In this document: one piece after another, positions 12,101 to 27,100 of the stretch
Layout of the letters: the number at the start of each line of letters is the position of its first letter
How positions within the stretch are numbered: position 1 is the stretch's first letter
DNA from: Lagopus muta
Taxonomy: Eukaryota > Chordata > Aves > Galliformes > Phasianidae
Direction of reading: 5' to 3'
DNA length: 64,000 bases
NCBI RefSeq assembly: GCF_023343835.1
Contig: NC_064433.1
Span: 136,861,957 to 136,925,956 of the forward strand
Translations under genes and position numbers: made by a program
The notes under the pieces: model-generated
Told to the model about the DNA's origin: nothing
What the model saw: only the letters and a program-made list of their open reading frames with translations
The model's database searches: none

Positions 12101-15100
12101 TTTTTGCCTACTTTCTCTTCTACATCCAGAAGCAAAGACATGGAATTCTGTTTTTTTTTTGTATTATGGCAGCTGTTAGTATATTGCCTACTCTAAATAT
12201 TTACACTCAGAAATAAACACACAAATAGAGTCATAATTATAATGGATAAGTGTAATATCAGAGTTGAAAAGTGGAAAAAAAAATATTGTGAAATCACAAC
12301 TTTGGAAATATTTTTGACTGCTTTCTCCTGGCTGCCGAGTAAATGAGCGAGATTAAGGAACAGCTGTCATAGTGAAGGCTGAAAGTTCTGTGTTTCTGTA
12401 TCAAAAACCAACATAAGTGTACCGATAGAAATTTAAAAATAATGGCTGAACTTAGTTCCCAAAAGAAACCTGCATTTTCTAAGTTGTTCAGAAGTGGTAC
12501 CAGGCCAACAATTTCTAACTACCAAGTTAGACCCAAAATATTAAGCCAGTACAAAGACTCCTAAGTTACAGCTTTATTTGAGGACTTCTGCCATCATTTG
12601 CCCTCCTCAGTGTATAAAAAAATTAATGTAAAGTAGATGCAGGCTTTTGACCACATTTTTGTTGGTCTAAGACTAACAGCTATGATACAGAATGGATGCT
12701 AGGCTGCCACTTGACGTTATGGACTTGGTTGCAAGTTACGGGGGTTCAGATGAGGTCATGCAGTTGGCTCTAGCTGCTTTAACATCTTATTCAGTGTTTA
12801 GAGGGTACTGCATCACAGTTCAATTTCAGCTCACTAATTGCTTCTTATGTTCTTGTTCAAATGGAAAGACGATGTCTCTGAATCTCACTAGCATTAAGAG
12901 TACATACAATATGATTGTAAAAGTGTTGGGAACTACTTTTGGGCCATTTCATGTCCAACAGCACAGTAGACTTATGTTAATGTTGATGATATCAGAACTG
13001 TCTTTTTTTTTTTCTTCTCTGTAATAATAGCAAAAAATGACATATCTCATTGTTCCTCCCATAGGTTTGTAATGACGTTTAGGGCTGCTTGTGGGAATGG
13101 AAACCTTATATTCATTTAAATTGTGTTAATAAATAGACTAAGGATGTCATGTTTTAAACCTGCAGATGCTGCAAAATTTCTAATTCCTCAACACTTGCAC
13201 TGTGATAATTATATTCCATATCTTATTTAGATTATATGTGGCAAAGGAAAGATAGGTTTTTTTTTAAAAGAACATAGAGAAAATGTAATGATTGATCACA
13301 AAGTTAGTGCTAGGGATTTTACGACTTTTCTGCATGAATTCCACGTTGCATAGGCTAGTTTGAGGTAAACAACTGTGCTACTTCAAACCCCTAATTCTGT
13401 TAAATCTGGGATTTTGATTATTTGAGTCCTTCGTGGTCAATAATGCTGCTTCCTTAGAGCTTTGTGTCTTTATCTGTCTTTGTTTTAATTGTGGAGTCAA
13501 TTGTCTTCCCCCCTTCTTCTTTGTTGCACTTACACTGTGCTACAGTGGAGACTGAATAGATAGAGCTGCAGCTGGTACTTACTGATGAGAAAGGACCAGC
13601 AATGTTGTACCTGCTCTAGTTGTGTTGACTGCTTGTTAAGAAAAAAAAAGAAGTCAAAACATGTAGTTTTCCCATAGCTGCACAATTTTGTCTAAACAGA
13701 GAATGGAAGCAATCTTCTATTTAAAAATGCTTGTAGCATGCAGTCATTTTCCAGTCAGTAACATACTTGCCAAGCTGTTGATTCTTACTCGAATGTTTTC
13801 TAATGTCAGCCTTAATATTAGATCTGTTGATGACATTCAGCACTGTATAAGCTGAAAGCTTCTGATTAGATCTAACAGATGCAAATATAATAACACTAAG
13901 CCAATTTTGCTTGTTCCTCATTTGATTTCTGCGGATGTGTAATTGTGTTTAGTGTTTGTCAACCATTCGTTAGAATTGTTGAATTTAGAATTCGTGGAAT
14001 TCTAAATAGTTCTTATTGCATGTTGTAGCTGTGGGCAGCATTTCTTTGTGTGTTGAACCATACTTGTTTGAGCTTGAATTTATTCTTCAGAAATTGTTCA
14101 AGCATTTGAAGCTGTGTTTACATGGCTAAACAAGAAAGCTAAGGACTGAACTCTGATCTTAATATCAACTGATGCTGCCTGGTTCAAGTCCACGCTGTCT
14201 ATCTCATTTTGTAGCTGATTTTTCTCTCAAAGCATGTTTCTGTACTACTACCTAAGACACTTAATGAATGAGCTAGATGTTCATCAGTCTGTTAGCTTGT
14301 TAGTGCTCTTCCTTGCTTGTGTTTGGACTGTTCCAGGTGGCTCTCAAAGACAAAATTCTCTGTTAAGATAAGGCGGGCCCAAGTGTTGTGGGTGAAAGTC
14401 AATTTCTGCCTCTTGGCCTAATGGATAAGTCATATTCCTTGTTTTCTTTTGTCAAAATTTTTAAAACTTGATTACATGTGTTCTTTGGTAACGTGACACA
14501 ATGGGGTAGAAGCACATCTCAAGCAAGAACGAGAGGAGAACAGTGCCCTTAGTGATGGTGACTGAAGGAAGAACTTATTGTTTCAGGAAAGAGTAGTGGT
14601 AGTTAAATAGACTGCAGGGGACTAAAGCAAGCTTGCAACATGAAGTGAGACAGTTAGTTAAAAAAAAAAGTAGAAACAATGTAAAAGAGCTCAGATGCAC
14701 ATGATGAAATATGGAGTAAAAGCTGTTACTGGTGAATCTAACTTAAACTTGGAATTCTGATTCAGTAAGGTTTGGTTTCTGATACCTACTCTGGCAGTGG
14801 ATTATTTATATTCTATTAAAGATTTGTTTCACATGTAGTAGTAACTAATTCTTTTCTCTAGGTTTCTACACTTGTTTCAGTCACTGGCAGCTTTTTTGGA
14901 GACGCAGCATTTTTATTCTTGATTTTCAGGTTAAGATGAAGTAGGATACTAGATCACCTTTTTGTTACTGTCATAATTGATGAATGTAAAAAGAATGTGT
15001 GAATGCTGCAAGATTAAGATTCTCAAAAAGGAAGATCCCAAAGTTGCCAGTAATTTATCTCTTGCTGTTGCCTTTCCATAGGTTATGTGTATTTACTTAA

Positions 15101-18100
15101 TTCTGATTACACAGCTTTCTGGTTTTTGGTACTGTCCTTGCAGTATAGGTTAAAACTATGCATTCCTGAAAATTGGCTTGTTTTATGAGAAAGACTTTAG
15201 GAAAGAAATGGATTAGCATGCTTTGACTTCAACTTACAAGGTATTGTTTCTGTTAATTTTGTAGGTGAGCTTGTCCAAATCTCTCAGAGACACCACAAGC
15301 AGACTTGCGGAGTTGGGATGGCTACATAATAAAATAAGAAAATACACAGACCAAAGGAGTTTGGATCGTGCGTTTGGACTTGTGGGTCAGGTAGGTCCAC
15401 TGAAAACACTTGATGTTGCTACAGTATTTTGGTCTTATTTCCTTAGAAACTACTGAGTAAAATGCAAAACTAGAATGATGGGTAAACTTCAGAGAGTTCA
15501 TGGCTTGGATCATTCATCCTTCAATTTATTCATTTTATGGACTGCCACTGTTGGTGTGGGTCAAAGACTGAAGGCAAAGGGATGTTGCAGGAAGGTTTCT
15601 TGTAAAGAATCCTTTTTTTTTTTAATCTCACTTTTTTACTGAAGTGTTTATGCATGTCTACAAACAAAAACATTGCTTAAATGAGATGATGGTGTTTCTG
15701 AACTAATCGCTCTTTCAGTTGTTCAGGTGACCTATGAGGAGACGCTCTTGTCTTGCCAGCTGATGTTGACGGTCATGTGTTAATACTAATTAACTCTACA
15801 TAAAAATGCAAATATCCCATTATCGTCTGCCCTTTCTTTTGAATACAACATCAAAAGAATGTCAATTTTTGTTTTTATAGGTTTCATCATCATGATTTGT
15901 AGTCTACAGTAACTTCACAGCTGCTGTAATACCCAAAACCACATTTACTGCTAAGGCATTCTCGTTTCCTCTCACTTGCTTCCTCTGTAAAACTGGATAT
16001 TATCCCTTCTGAGTCGACAGAAATGTTGTCCTTGCCTCTAGCCATTACATCCTACCTAATCTGCAAAGAAATTGAAGTGCTTCTCCCTTCAATCTAATTT
16101 TTCTTAAGAGGTCAGTAGAGATACTGTAGTGCTTCCTACTATTCTAATGTTTTATTCTGTCTCTTACTCTAAGTAATCCTTTTAGCTACAAATAAATATT
16201 TTCTAGTGATCCAGTGCTGATTTCCATGTTTTATAAAGTAGAGTTACTGTATATACGTTTCCTTCAGACTCTCCACCTTTTATATGGGTGAATTTTTTAA
16301 TTATTTATCTAGTAGGTCCGTACTTATGCTTATTTTCCCTGTCTCTGCCTTTAATCTACAAGCTTACAGCAAGGGGAGAACTTTAATTCTTCAATGAATA
16401 TAAATGTTCAGTATCTTGGCTACCACATGTAGTTTCAGATAATCAGAAGAGGGCTGTGCAGATAGCTAGATGAATCTGCATAGTTCTAATGCTGTTAATT
16501 TTGCTTGAGGCAAATACTTACTTCATTTTTAGTGCATAAGTATACAAATAAAAGCATTTCTACTCCTATTGTCAGTATCTGGACAAAAAGTATATCCTGT
16601 TGTTCTTCACTGCTAATATAGCTGACAATTTCAGGTTCTGTACACTGTGCTTTAAGAATTTACGCACAAGAATGCTTTGTGCATTTCAAAGCTTCATTTG
16701 CTTACTATTTTAAAAGAATGCTTGTCTAAACACATGTTTAAACAACATGTAAGATAAGATGTACGTAGAATGAGATGACTGTTTTTACCAGACAAAATAT
16801 CAGGAAGAACAGTTATTGAAGTAGAGGTATATCTATATACTGCACTTCAGTGTTTGCTGCTTAATATGTAAGTTTTAGTTAGTCCTCAGAAATCATTGGC
16901 AATGAAATGAAACTTGCCTTGTATTTTGACATTTTGCCCATTTGAAAAAAATATCCATTTTTTTAGCAGGCATTTAAAATGTTTTCTCTTCAGCAAGCAT
17001 TCTCTCTCTTTCCTGAGCTGTCTTGCTGTGGACTAAATCAGAATTCACAGGATCACAGAATGGCCTGGGTTGAAAAGGACCACAATGATCACCTAGTTTC
17101 AACCTCCCTGCTATGTGCAGGGTCACCACCCAGCAGACCAGGCTGCCCAGAGCCACATCCAGCCTGGCCTTGAATGCCTTCAGGGATGGGGCATCCACAA
17201 CCTAATTCTAGGACAGTGTCCAGTTTTCCATGACATTTTGGGAAAAAAAACATCTGTGTTTTTCAATGCTGAAATTGGCACCGAATGTAAATTTTGACTT
17301 TAAAGTCATTGATACTGTTTTCACTTTTTGTGTGCGCTTGCAGTGCGTGCAGATGTTTCATTGGAGGCTCTACTCTGCCCTCTGTCTTAACAAATGCTGC
17401 CTTAATAGGTTTCAAAATGTACTGAAGAAGCAAGTGAGAAGAAATGAAAAGTGCAATTACACATAAGGGGGTTTCATTTTGCCCTTCAGTATCCTTGGAA
17501 TAAAATGAATTTTGTATTGCTTTCTAACTGATAAAGTAGAGCTGAAGAAAGGAAGGCTTTTTCTTCAATAAAGCATATAATAGCAAGATTCATGTTTGTT
17601 GGGTTTTTTTGGTCGTTGTATTTTATTTCCCTAGGACTCTTAGTGTCTTAGTAGGTAGGCATTTTGTCAAGAAAGATTTATTTTTTGCTTGTTCTTGTAG
17701 ATCTATGCATATACATATTTTAATGAATAAATATTTTACTTGAAGCTCTTGGGTTCATGTGAGGTGGTTTTCTTCTTTTTTTTTCACATTTCTTAAAATG
17801 AGTAATTCTCAATTGTTAAAATATCAAGAGCATCCTTTTTTGTTGTTGTTTGTTGCTTTGTTTTTTCCAAAAGTGCTTAAAGTCCAAATTTTTCAGCTTG
17901 GTACAAAATTGAGTTGTATTGTTACTTCAGTTTTATAAAGCATTGCACTGATGTTTTCAGTTTACAGGCCAGGTGAAGAACAAAAATAACAAACACAATA
18001 CCTGGGACTCCCGAAGTGTGGGGCGTTATCCATTACTAAATGAGTATTCCTTCAAGAACTATCTTAAAATAATCTTTATATATTTATACTTCAGTAACCC

Positions 18101-21100
18101 AAAGTCTCTATGCTTGGAATTGTTATACAGAGAACATTCTTTTCTTTAGTTCTGACCTGTTAACTTTTGCACTTTCTTCAAGTTTCTTTGTGTATTCTCA
18201 ATATTAATCATTTCCTTTATGTGAAGGGAAAAATCATCTATAGCTGTTAATGGGTAAAAGGACAGAAACTTGGATTACTCAATACAGCAGCACTTAATGG
18301 GAGTATTCCTTTATGACTATTGTGTTTTCTTGTTTATGCCATAATCTATACAATACACATAATAATAGCTGTCTAACTTCTGTGTTCCTTTATTAGAGGC
18401 CTTTTTGAAATTGAAATTCTACTCTTCATTATGCAATTCCTCTTTTATAATTAAAAAAAAATCTTCTGGGTTAAGTTTTGCTTTGCACTCCCTATGGTAA
18501 TGGTTAATGTTGTCATTGCCATGATAATACAGGCATGTTGTCATCTGACTTTGTTCTTGGAAAAGGAACTGCACGTCTCTAGTGGAAGCACTCACATGTA
18601 GGCCAGTTTTCTAAGACTCAGCATATGTGGTGAAACTTCTAGCTCAGTTCTTTTAAGAAAACTTTTAACCACCTTCACAGAGTGATGGTAGGATAAAAAG
18701 GGCTGTCTACATTAAACCAGAAAGATGTTTCCTGACAGTTTTTCCTTTTCTTTCTCTTACAGAGTTTTTGTGCAGCCTTACATCAGGAACTCAAAGAATA
18801 CTACCGACTTCTGTCTGTTTTGCATTCTCAGGTAAACTAAATGATTCTTAGTTAGCTCATTCAGATACTCTAAAACAAAGCAACTCCTAAAGGTGCATGT
18901 AGGTATCCTTCTTAGAGCAGGAAGGATGTACAACAGATGCTATTGAAAGTAGATGCAATACTCTGTAACTTGCACATTACTTACTCTTTGGATGTAGATA
19001 TTCATAAATGTTTTTCACTCAGAAATGTGATGCTTTTTGTGAGCAAGAAATGTAACAGGTGTTCCTAAGCCCCTGTCCCTTTTTGCTTTGCTTTTGTCAG
19101 TTTCGTCTTACCTGATGTTTCTGTCATTCAAATCCCAAATGGCATGGCACATCTTTGAGAAAGGAGAAAAATGTTCTTTCTGTATTTCAGGCTTAGAAGC
19201 TGGGAACAAGGACAGTTCTTTAACATTTATAACTTTTGAGCGCTTGTCATTATTACTTCTTGTATTTTTTCCTAGCTGCCATCCTGTTAATCTTTTAGTA
19301 ATTATTTCCTGTTCTGTCCACAATAACTTGGATATTTTTTTTTTTGGTTTGCTGTAGCTTTTTTCACCAGGAAAATATTTGATTTCTTTGAAATAAAGCT
19401 TTCAAACCTCTTTACCTTTCCTGCTTTCAAATAAGTGATGGCTTTGGTGGGAGGAGGTGCATATGATGGAAAAAGGAAGGTTCTAATGCCACTCACTTGG
19501 GTTGACCACAGGGAGTAGCCAAGCTCTTATCCTGCTTCTCACTCAGTCTTGTTTCTTGGAAGGTGGGGAGAGAATGAAAGCACGGCAGAAACATAATTGA
19601 ATTAATAATGGTTTGACAGGGAAAGCAGAAGCTTTGTGCAGAAGCAAAGCAAAAGGAATAATTCATCCACTACTTTCCATCAGCAGGCAGATGTCCAATC
19701 TCTTCCTGGAAAGCAGGGCTCAGTGTGCTTGGGAAGGCAAATGCTGTCACAGTGAACTTTTTTCTGCTTTCCCTACTCTATTCTCTGAGCTTTTATTAGT
19801 AAAATGCTAATTACAGAACAAAAACTATGAAACACCATTTCATGCTTCAGTGCTTGCCAGTTTTGTTCCTTGATACGTCTGTCTATTTCTTATTTGATCA
19901 GCTCCAATTGGAAGATGATCAGGGTGTAAATTTGGGACTTGAGAGCAGCTTAACACTTCGTCGTCTTCTCGTCTGGACATATGATCCTAAAATAAGGTTA
20001 AAGACCCTCGCAGCACTTGTTGATCACTGTCAAGGTCCGTTTAATGTTCATCTAAGACTTTTGGGAAAGTTATTTAACTTCTGAGTGGTTGTGCCTGCTA
20101 ACTGTGGGTATCACTAATATTGCTGTTATATTTTTCTGAACATTTTAAGTAGCTCATCTTCTGGAGTATCTCTTTTGGTACTTCAAGCAGAAAATTGATT
20201 AATAGATGCACTTAAACATATTGGTGGGTGTTTTGTTTGTTTGTTGGAAACATTTTTATTAAACTAGGACATGTTTAAAATATCCTTCAAATTTTAGGGA
20301 CATACCTTTCACACTGTTTTCAGTTATTTTAGTTATCTTTCAGAGAATATTGTACTGTGGTAAACCCTACTAACACTACAAAATGACTAGCTCAGCCTTT
20401 TCACTGGGTATGAGTATTTTTCTATGCAAGCTGGCATATGGGAGCAATTTGCAACTTGTCTGCAGGTTGATGCAAAACAGCCAAACTTCCCAAATCTGAA
20501 AGAAGTATGTGGTAATGATCCACAAGGAAGAGCTGGGGAATGGTGTTGAAGTTGATCAAAACTTGGTCGCTAACCAACCTAGGCCTGTAGTGCAAGGACA
20601 TTTTAAACTATGCAGTGTAACAGCAAAACAAGTGCTAGACATGTTTTATTTTATTTATTTATTTATTTATTTGGCAACTTCTTACTTTTCAATTGGAGGA
20701 TGATGGGTTATTACACCTATAAAGGGAACTGTGGAGGAGACTGTAACTGCGGAGCAGGAAAGATACATTTGTGTTTGTATATGCACACAGAACAGCTGAG
20801 AGAGACAAGTACAAGATAGAAAGAAAATAAATACTATAGCTTCTCCAACACTCTTACTGGTGTGGTTGGAAAGAAAGGAAGCATCGAGTCAACCTTTGTG
20901 GGTGATCTGATTCTGTAAATTTTACATTACTGCAAGCTACTATATGCCAGACAGAATGCCACATCTTAATACTTCAGTGAGATTAATGATTCATTTCTTA
21001 AAACCTAAGCATTCCCAGTCAACACTAAAAAATTTACTTTCTGTACATTTTAGAAGTGTGTTCAATAAGCGCTCAGTGACATGAGACTACTTAAAATTGA

Positions 21101-24100
21101 TGGCTGCTGAATTTATTTATGGAGTATTTTAATTCCTTCATACAGTTCTGTTCCTTTCCCCTATGAACTTACAGGAAGAAAAGGTGGTGAACTAGCTTCA
21201 GCCGTTCATGCCTATACTAAAACAGGAGATCCCTACATGAGATCTCTGGTTCAGCACATTCTTGGCCTGGTCTCCCATCCTGTACTGAATTTTCTTTATC
21301 GATGGATTTATGATGGAGAGCTGGAGGATACATACCATGAGGTAATATATAAGAAATATATTATCTTTGTTCGTTTGCTTTATGGAAGCTTGTAGGAAGA
21401 GGAGAACTGAAGAAGTAAATTGTGATGTAAACATATTAAGTAAGTAATGCATACAGTTACAACATGAAATGTGACTCTGCTTAATGAGTTCAGTATTAGT
21501 GTGATGTCCTGAAGTTACAGTGATACGTTGTCTTCAATAAATCATATCCTGGATCTATTTATAGATGCAGAATAATGGAATAATGATAAATTCTCTCTTC
21601 TGATCAAAGCGTCATCTCTGTATCCTCCTGTTTAGGAGCAGTAGTAATGTATGCAGAGTTCTTTGTAACTGTTTAGAATTAATATTCTACTTAGAGTACC
21701 TCTTGTTATCTCTAGCCTCAAGTATCTTTGCTTTGTCAGATGGGATGGAACAGCCGATGGTTGCAGAGTTCCTCTAGAAATCCTGTAGTTATTCTATGGC
21801 TGACATTCTTCTTTTGATTTTAATATTTATTTCAATCTACAGTTCTTTGTAGCTTCAGATCCTACAGTCAAAACTGACCGGTTGTGGCATGACAAGTACA
21901 CTTTGAGGAAATCAATGATCCCTTCTTTTATTACAATGGAGCAATCAAAAAAGGTATATATTTAAAAATCAATCTTGCAATGATTTGTTGGCCTGTGCTG
22001 CTATTTAGACAGTTATTAAGAAAATGGAGACCAAAGTTAGCAGTAGGTATTCATCTTAAAAATAACTAAATTAATAGAATTATGTACTAAAGAGGACTAA
22101 GGACTGTTTCAGGGTTTTTGTTGTTGTGTTTTGTTGGATTTTTTTTTACAATTTTCTGACTAGTAGTCTTTGTTTAAAGAGATTTTGAGTGTCACTGGAG
22201 CTCTGGGTTGCTGTGGTGAAGATTGCGAAGCAAAGAGTGAAGAAAGATGACGATAAACTATTGTTGTGGTGATTGCGGGTGGACTTTTTGTTAACTTTTA
22301 CCTAACATGCAAGTAGCTATTGAATTAATAATAATCTCTTGTTTTTAGGTCCTCCTAATAGGAAAATCCATAAACTTCTTGCATCAAGTTTGTCATGATC
22401 AAACTCCATCCACAAAGATGATTGCTGTGGCTAAATCTGCAGAATCTTCAAAGGGTGGTAGGGTATCAGTGTTGGTCAACTTCCCTTTCAACTGAGCTCT
22501 GTGCAGTATGTGGCTTAGACTATAAACTCACACTTTAGATAATGAGATGGAAAGGAGTTCAAAAGTTCCACCTTTAAATTGCAGGGTTTTTTTTTTTTTT
22601 AACTGGTTAATTGCATTTTGCAGAACAGGTATGGAGATGTGTGTGTATAATTTTCTTAATTTGATGGGTTTGCTGAATGGTTTTTAACGTACTGAGCTTC
22701 TGAATGAATCCAGGCATGATCAGCCTGCTTTCAGCTGACTTTAAGTTGGAGGAGTAGGATGAGAGCAGGCATATTCTTGAGTGTTGCTATGAGAATTGAG
22801 ACTTCTCATCAAATACACATCACATAATTCCATAATAATAATAATAATTAATTCTGTGATTTAAAGGCAGGCAGGGCCACCAGCCTCCAGATTGGAGGCT
22901 GTGGCACCATCCAACCTTGTCTTGAATGCCTCCAGGGATGGAATATCCGATACAGCCTCTCTGGGCAGCCTGCTCCAGCACCTCACCACTCTTGTGTCAA
23001 GGACTTCCCCCTGACATCTGATCTAAACCTTCCCTCCTTGAGCTTAAAACCATTCCTCCTTGTCCTATCACTGTCTACTCTTGCAGAAGGTGATAGGACT
23101 TTGTGAAGTTTGCCTCATTAAAGAGTGAATTCTTTGTTAGAATCATTTTTTGTTTACTAAGCTTAGAAGCAGTTTAGTAGTTGAGGCTGAATCTCAGCAG
23201 AGCAGTGTGTGAAACTTGGTTCTAACTTTTCCTATCTGCAGCGCAGATTGGAACTAATTCTTGAACAGGCAGCGTGCTGTTTTGATACCTGGACCTCTGG
23301 TCTCTACCTTTTAGAGCAGCTGCTGTAGAACAAAAAACTGATGTAAAATGGGAGTGTATCCTTTAATGCTAAGGAAGGCCTGATAGTTCATCATCCATTA
23401 TTTGGAGTTTTGCTGAAAGAAGCTATGTTACTTTTGCTATCTAATAGGAGCTTTATTGCAGTCCCTTTCTTAACAAGCTTATAGCTATAGAAAAGAGTGA
23501 AATACACTGCTTATGTCCTACTTTCTGGTCCCAAATTGCTGTACATTAAATGTGGAGAAGAAAGCAAAATGTTTCTGACTGTCCGCCAGATAATGCAAGC
23601 ATATTCCCTCATCTCGTGTTCTGATGTATCTGTGGAAACTCTTCTCTGTTGGATGTTCTGACTGATTCTTTGAATGTTTTTTTCTTCTACCCTTAAATGT
23701 GACTCCTAATTTAGATCCGTCCCCAACAAAGATTTTCCCAATCTGTACTTTCTGATCTCCTTCAGATGATTTCATTCTGTAAACTGCCATACTCCAACAA
23801 GCTTAAAGGAAAATTCACTTTCTGTGTAGTAGTGATAATGTAATATGAGCTCGAAAGGTACAGGCTGGGTACATGCTAAAAGTAATATTGTTGAAGTATG
23901 GGCTGCTTTAGACTTGCTTTCGCTTTGGCTATACCTAATGCGTAATATAGTGGGTCAAAATAAATAGCAATTCCTCTGCTTGTACATTTCAGTTTCAAAG
24001 CTTGTTTGCCTCATTTTTTTGGAAAAATACAAATTTAATTCTAATTTATTGTTTTTTAGCTGCTGATTTGTTCACGGATCTGGAAAATGCATTTCAAGAG

Positions 24101-27100
24101 AAAATTGATGCAGCTTATTTTGAGACCAGCAAATACTTGTTGGATGTTCTCAATAGGAAGTACAATCTACTGGAACACATGCAGGCCATGAGGCGTTACT
24201 TACTACTTGGTCAAGGAGACTTTATCAGACATTTAATGGATTTGCTCAAGTAAGAATAAGAAGGGTAATTATGGTGAATTTCTGATGCTCCCAAGTGTTC
24301 ATGATTGGTACTATTTTGCTGTCAGAAGATGATGCTTGAATTATTACTCAAAGGGTTTACCTGAACAACTTTGAAATTCTATTTGCACCCCGAGGGCTGA
24401 AGGTAGGAAGTACATTCAGTATTATTTTATAGTGTCTTGAAAAGCTACACTTTTCATCAAGCCTGTGAGAGGCCCAGGGATGTTTATACTTTGCTTGCTC
24501 CTGTCAGCAAGTTTAAGCTTTAAGTTCAGTTTCTGGAGTTCCTGACACCTCTAGTTAGTACTGTTCTGAGTGTTAGTCTTCTATATTTTGGATGCATTTG
24601 GTCCAAAACATCCTTAATTCCTTTCTATTTTATTTAATTGATGCCTCACCAATCTCTGTTTTAAGCATTCAAGAGTACCTAGAAGTTTAAGTTCATAAAG
24701 TGAATTTGCAAGCTGGCTGCTTTTACAAGCAGGTGCTGCTTAGTTTACCAGAAATATCCTTAACAAAGCTTTCCTTTGTTCTGAAAGGCAGGATTTCTAA
24801 TAAAGCTTTCATCAACTTCTTTGTACATAACCTTGCTTTTTTATGTGGAAAATACTGTGAAGCAGAACAAGATTGGTGCATGAGATTCAGTATTACATTT
24901 GAGACAGAAATAGAGAGGGGCTTTCCAGCACTGATCATGGGGGAGAGGATTGCAAAGCTTGTGTGTTGCTGTCCTTGGAAAGTTGCACAGAGGGAGTGGG
25001 TTTGAGTTCTTCTGTCAGCAGTTTGAAGCCCATGTGGTGCCTATCAGTGTCTCAAAACAGTGAAACAGCTTTTGTGGTTTGATGTGTTGATGAGTTAATC
25101 TGCCTCATTTTAGATACAAATGCGACTGAGATTTCTTAATCGTTCCTATAGCAGTGCTAGTAATTTGAAATGACTGGCATTGAAGCAGGATAATCTTACT
25201 CCTCGTGCTGATGCTCAGATGTATAGCTGCACATATATAAACAGTTATAAATATTTTGCTCATTGATTTTCTTTGTGGTTAAGACTAGAAGAGTAACATA
25301 AGAGGTTTTGAATTTTCAGGAAAGTATTTCACTGCATGCTGCAGTTAGAACCAGTTGCTGCTACAGGCTATCTAAGAAGTCTGCCATGACTTTTTTGTTT
25401 CTTAACTTTCAGACCTGAGCTTGCACGACCAGCCACAACCTTGTACCAGCATAACCTAACAGGAATTCTTGAAACAGCAGTGAGGGCAACTAATGCACAG
25501 TTCGATAATCCTGAGATTCTCAAACGATTGGATGTTCGACTTCTGGAGGTTTGTTGCATTATGGTGACTCTGACCTGAAACAGAAGTGAATAAAAATACA
25601 TACAGTGTTTGTGTACGCAGGCATCTACATGAAACAAAATTTTGATACATACACATAGTATTTATTTTGTCCTCCCCTTTTTCCATTGAAGTCCACTTTG
25701 AAATATGCAAACCTCACTTAAGCCTTCTCTTCCCATCTCCTGCCTGTTGTCTGTTTATATTTTGAATTGTGTTTGCACAGCCATTTCACTGACAAAACAA
25801 GGTCAAGTATTTGGGTCAAGTAGTAGATGCAGATGGCCCTGATTTGAGGTTCTGCAAGCAGCTTTTGCTGATACTGCTCTTAAAAGAATCTTGGGGCGTT
25901 TTTTTTCTCTCACCAGTAGTAATGAAGAGTAGAGAAATGCAAGTGCATTTTGTGAAGGATACCTCTACTAAGAAACTTGAGTTGATGAGGAGGTTCCAGC
26001 CCCAGAGGTGGGAACTGTCTGAACTCAGGCGACTGAAGTAAGCCTGTTCTTTAGGCAAAGTCCTGCCTGAGAAGGCTCCCCTTCATTTATTTTAATATTT
26101 TCAGTGGAAAAACACTGGCAGCATGAACATCAGCAACTGGGTGAGGTGAATCCTGCCATTGTGTAAAACATAGGTTAATTTTGGCTTAATCTACTACTCT
26201 TGACAATGAACTCCTGTGTCACGTATTGTTGTGGTTGCTTGCTTTTTCATATCAGCTTTTCATATTTCATCATAAAAGAAGAAGCAGCAGCTCTTCTGCA
26301 CTAGCATGCTCTGATTAGCACTCAAGTTAACACGTCTTTTCAATTCAGGTATCTCCTGGGGACACTGGATGGGATGTCTTCAGTTTGGACTATCATGTTG
26401 ACGGACCAATAGCAACGGTAATGTCATATATTGCTGTTTGTGAACATGTCTCAGATGCTGAGCTAGATTACTAAACATTTTGTTATTGAAATAACCTTCT
26501 TACTCTGGAGTGTACGATCAGAGCTTTTTTTTCAGCATCAAGGATGTATCCAACAGCTGAGCCAAAACCTCAGTTCTTATAAATTAACAGTGAGTGCTGA
26601 AAAATTACATCTAAAACATTAATTACTGAAAATCAGTAGTTCATTTGTTCTAGCAGAGATTTTGGCAGATACTTAATAAATGGAGTGCTGCTCCTTATAG
26701 ACCATTATTACGAGACTGTAACAGCTACTCTGAGATAATTTGCAAGGAACTGGAGAGTGTATCTGAGGAGAACTTGCACTAACTAAATTAAATTTGATAG
26801 GTAGTGCTCACAAGAAATACTGAGGAAATAATTGTGTTGATAGAATCAATAGCAGTATTGATCAGAATGCATTTAGTCTCTGTAAAAATGCTGTAACACC
26901 AAAACACGAAGGAATTGTTACATACGTATGTAGTTTGAAAAGCAAAATGTTTAAGGTTTTTCTTGTTCACCCTTTCTTACCCTTCTATGCACATGAGATT
27001 GGAAGTGAGGAAAACCTCTCAAGAAGCAATTGCAGGTTCAAGCTTTTTCAGTTTCCAATCTTCTAGAACAACAAATACATTTGTACAGTGAATTGGAACT

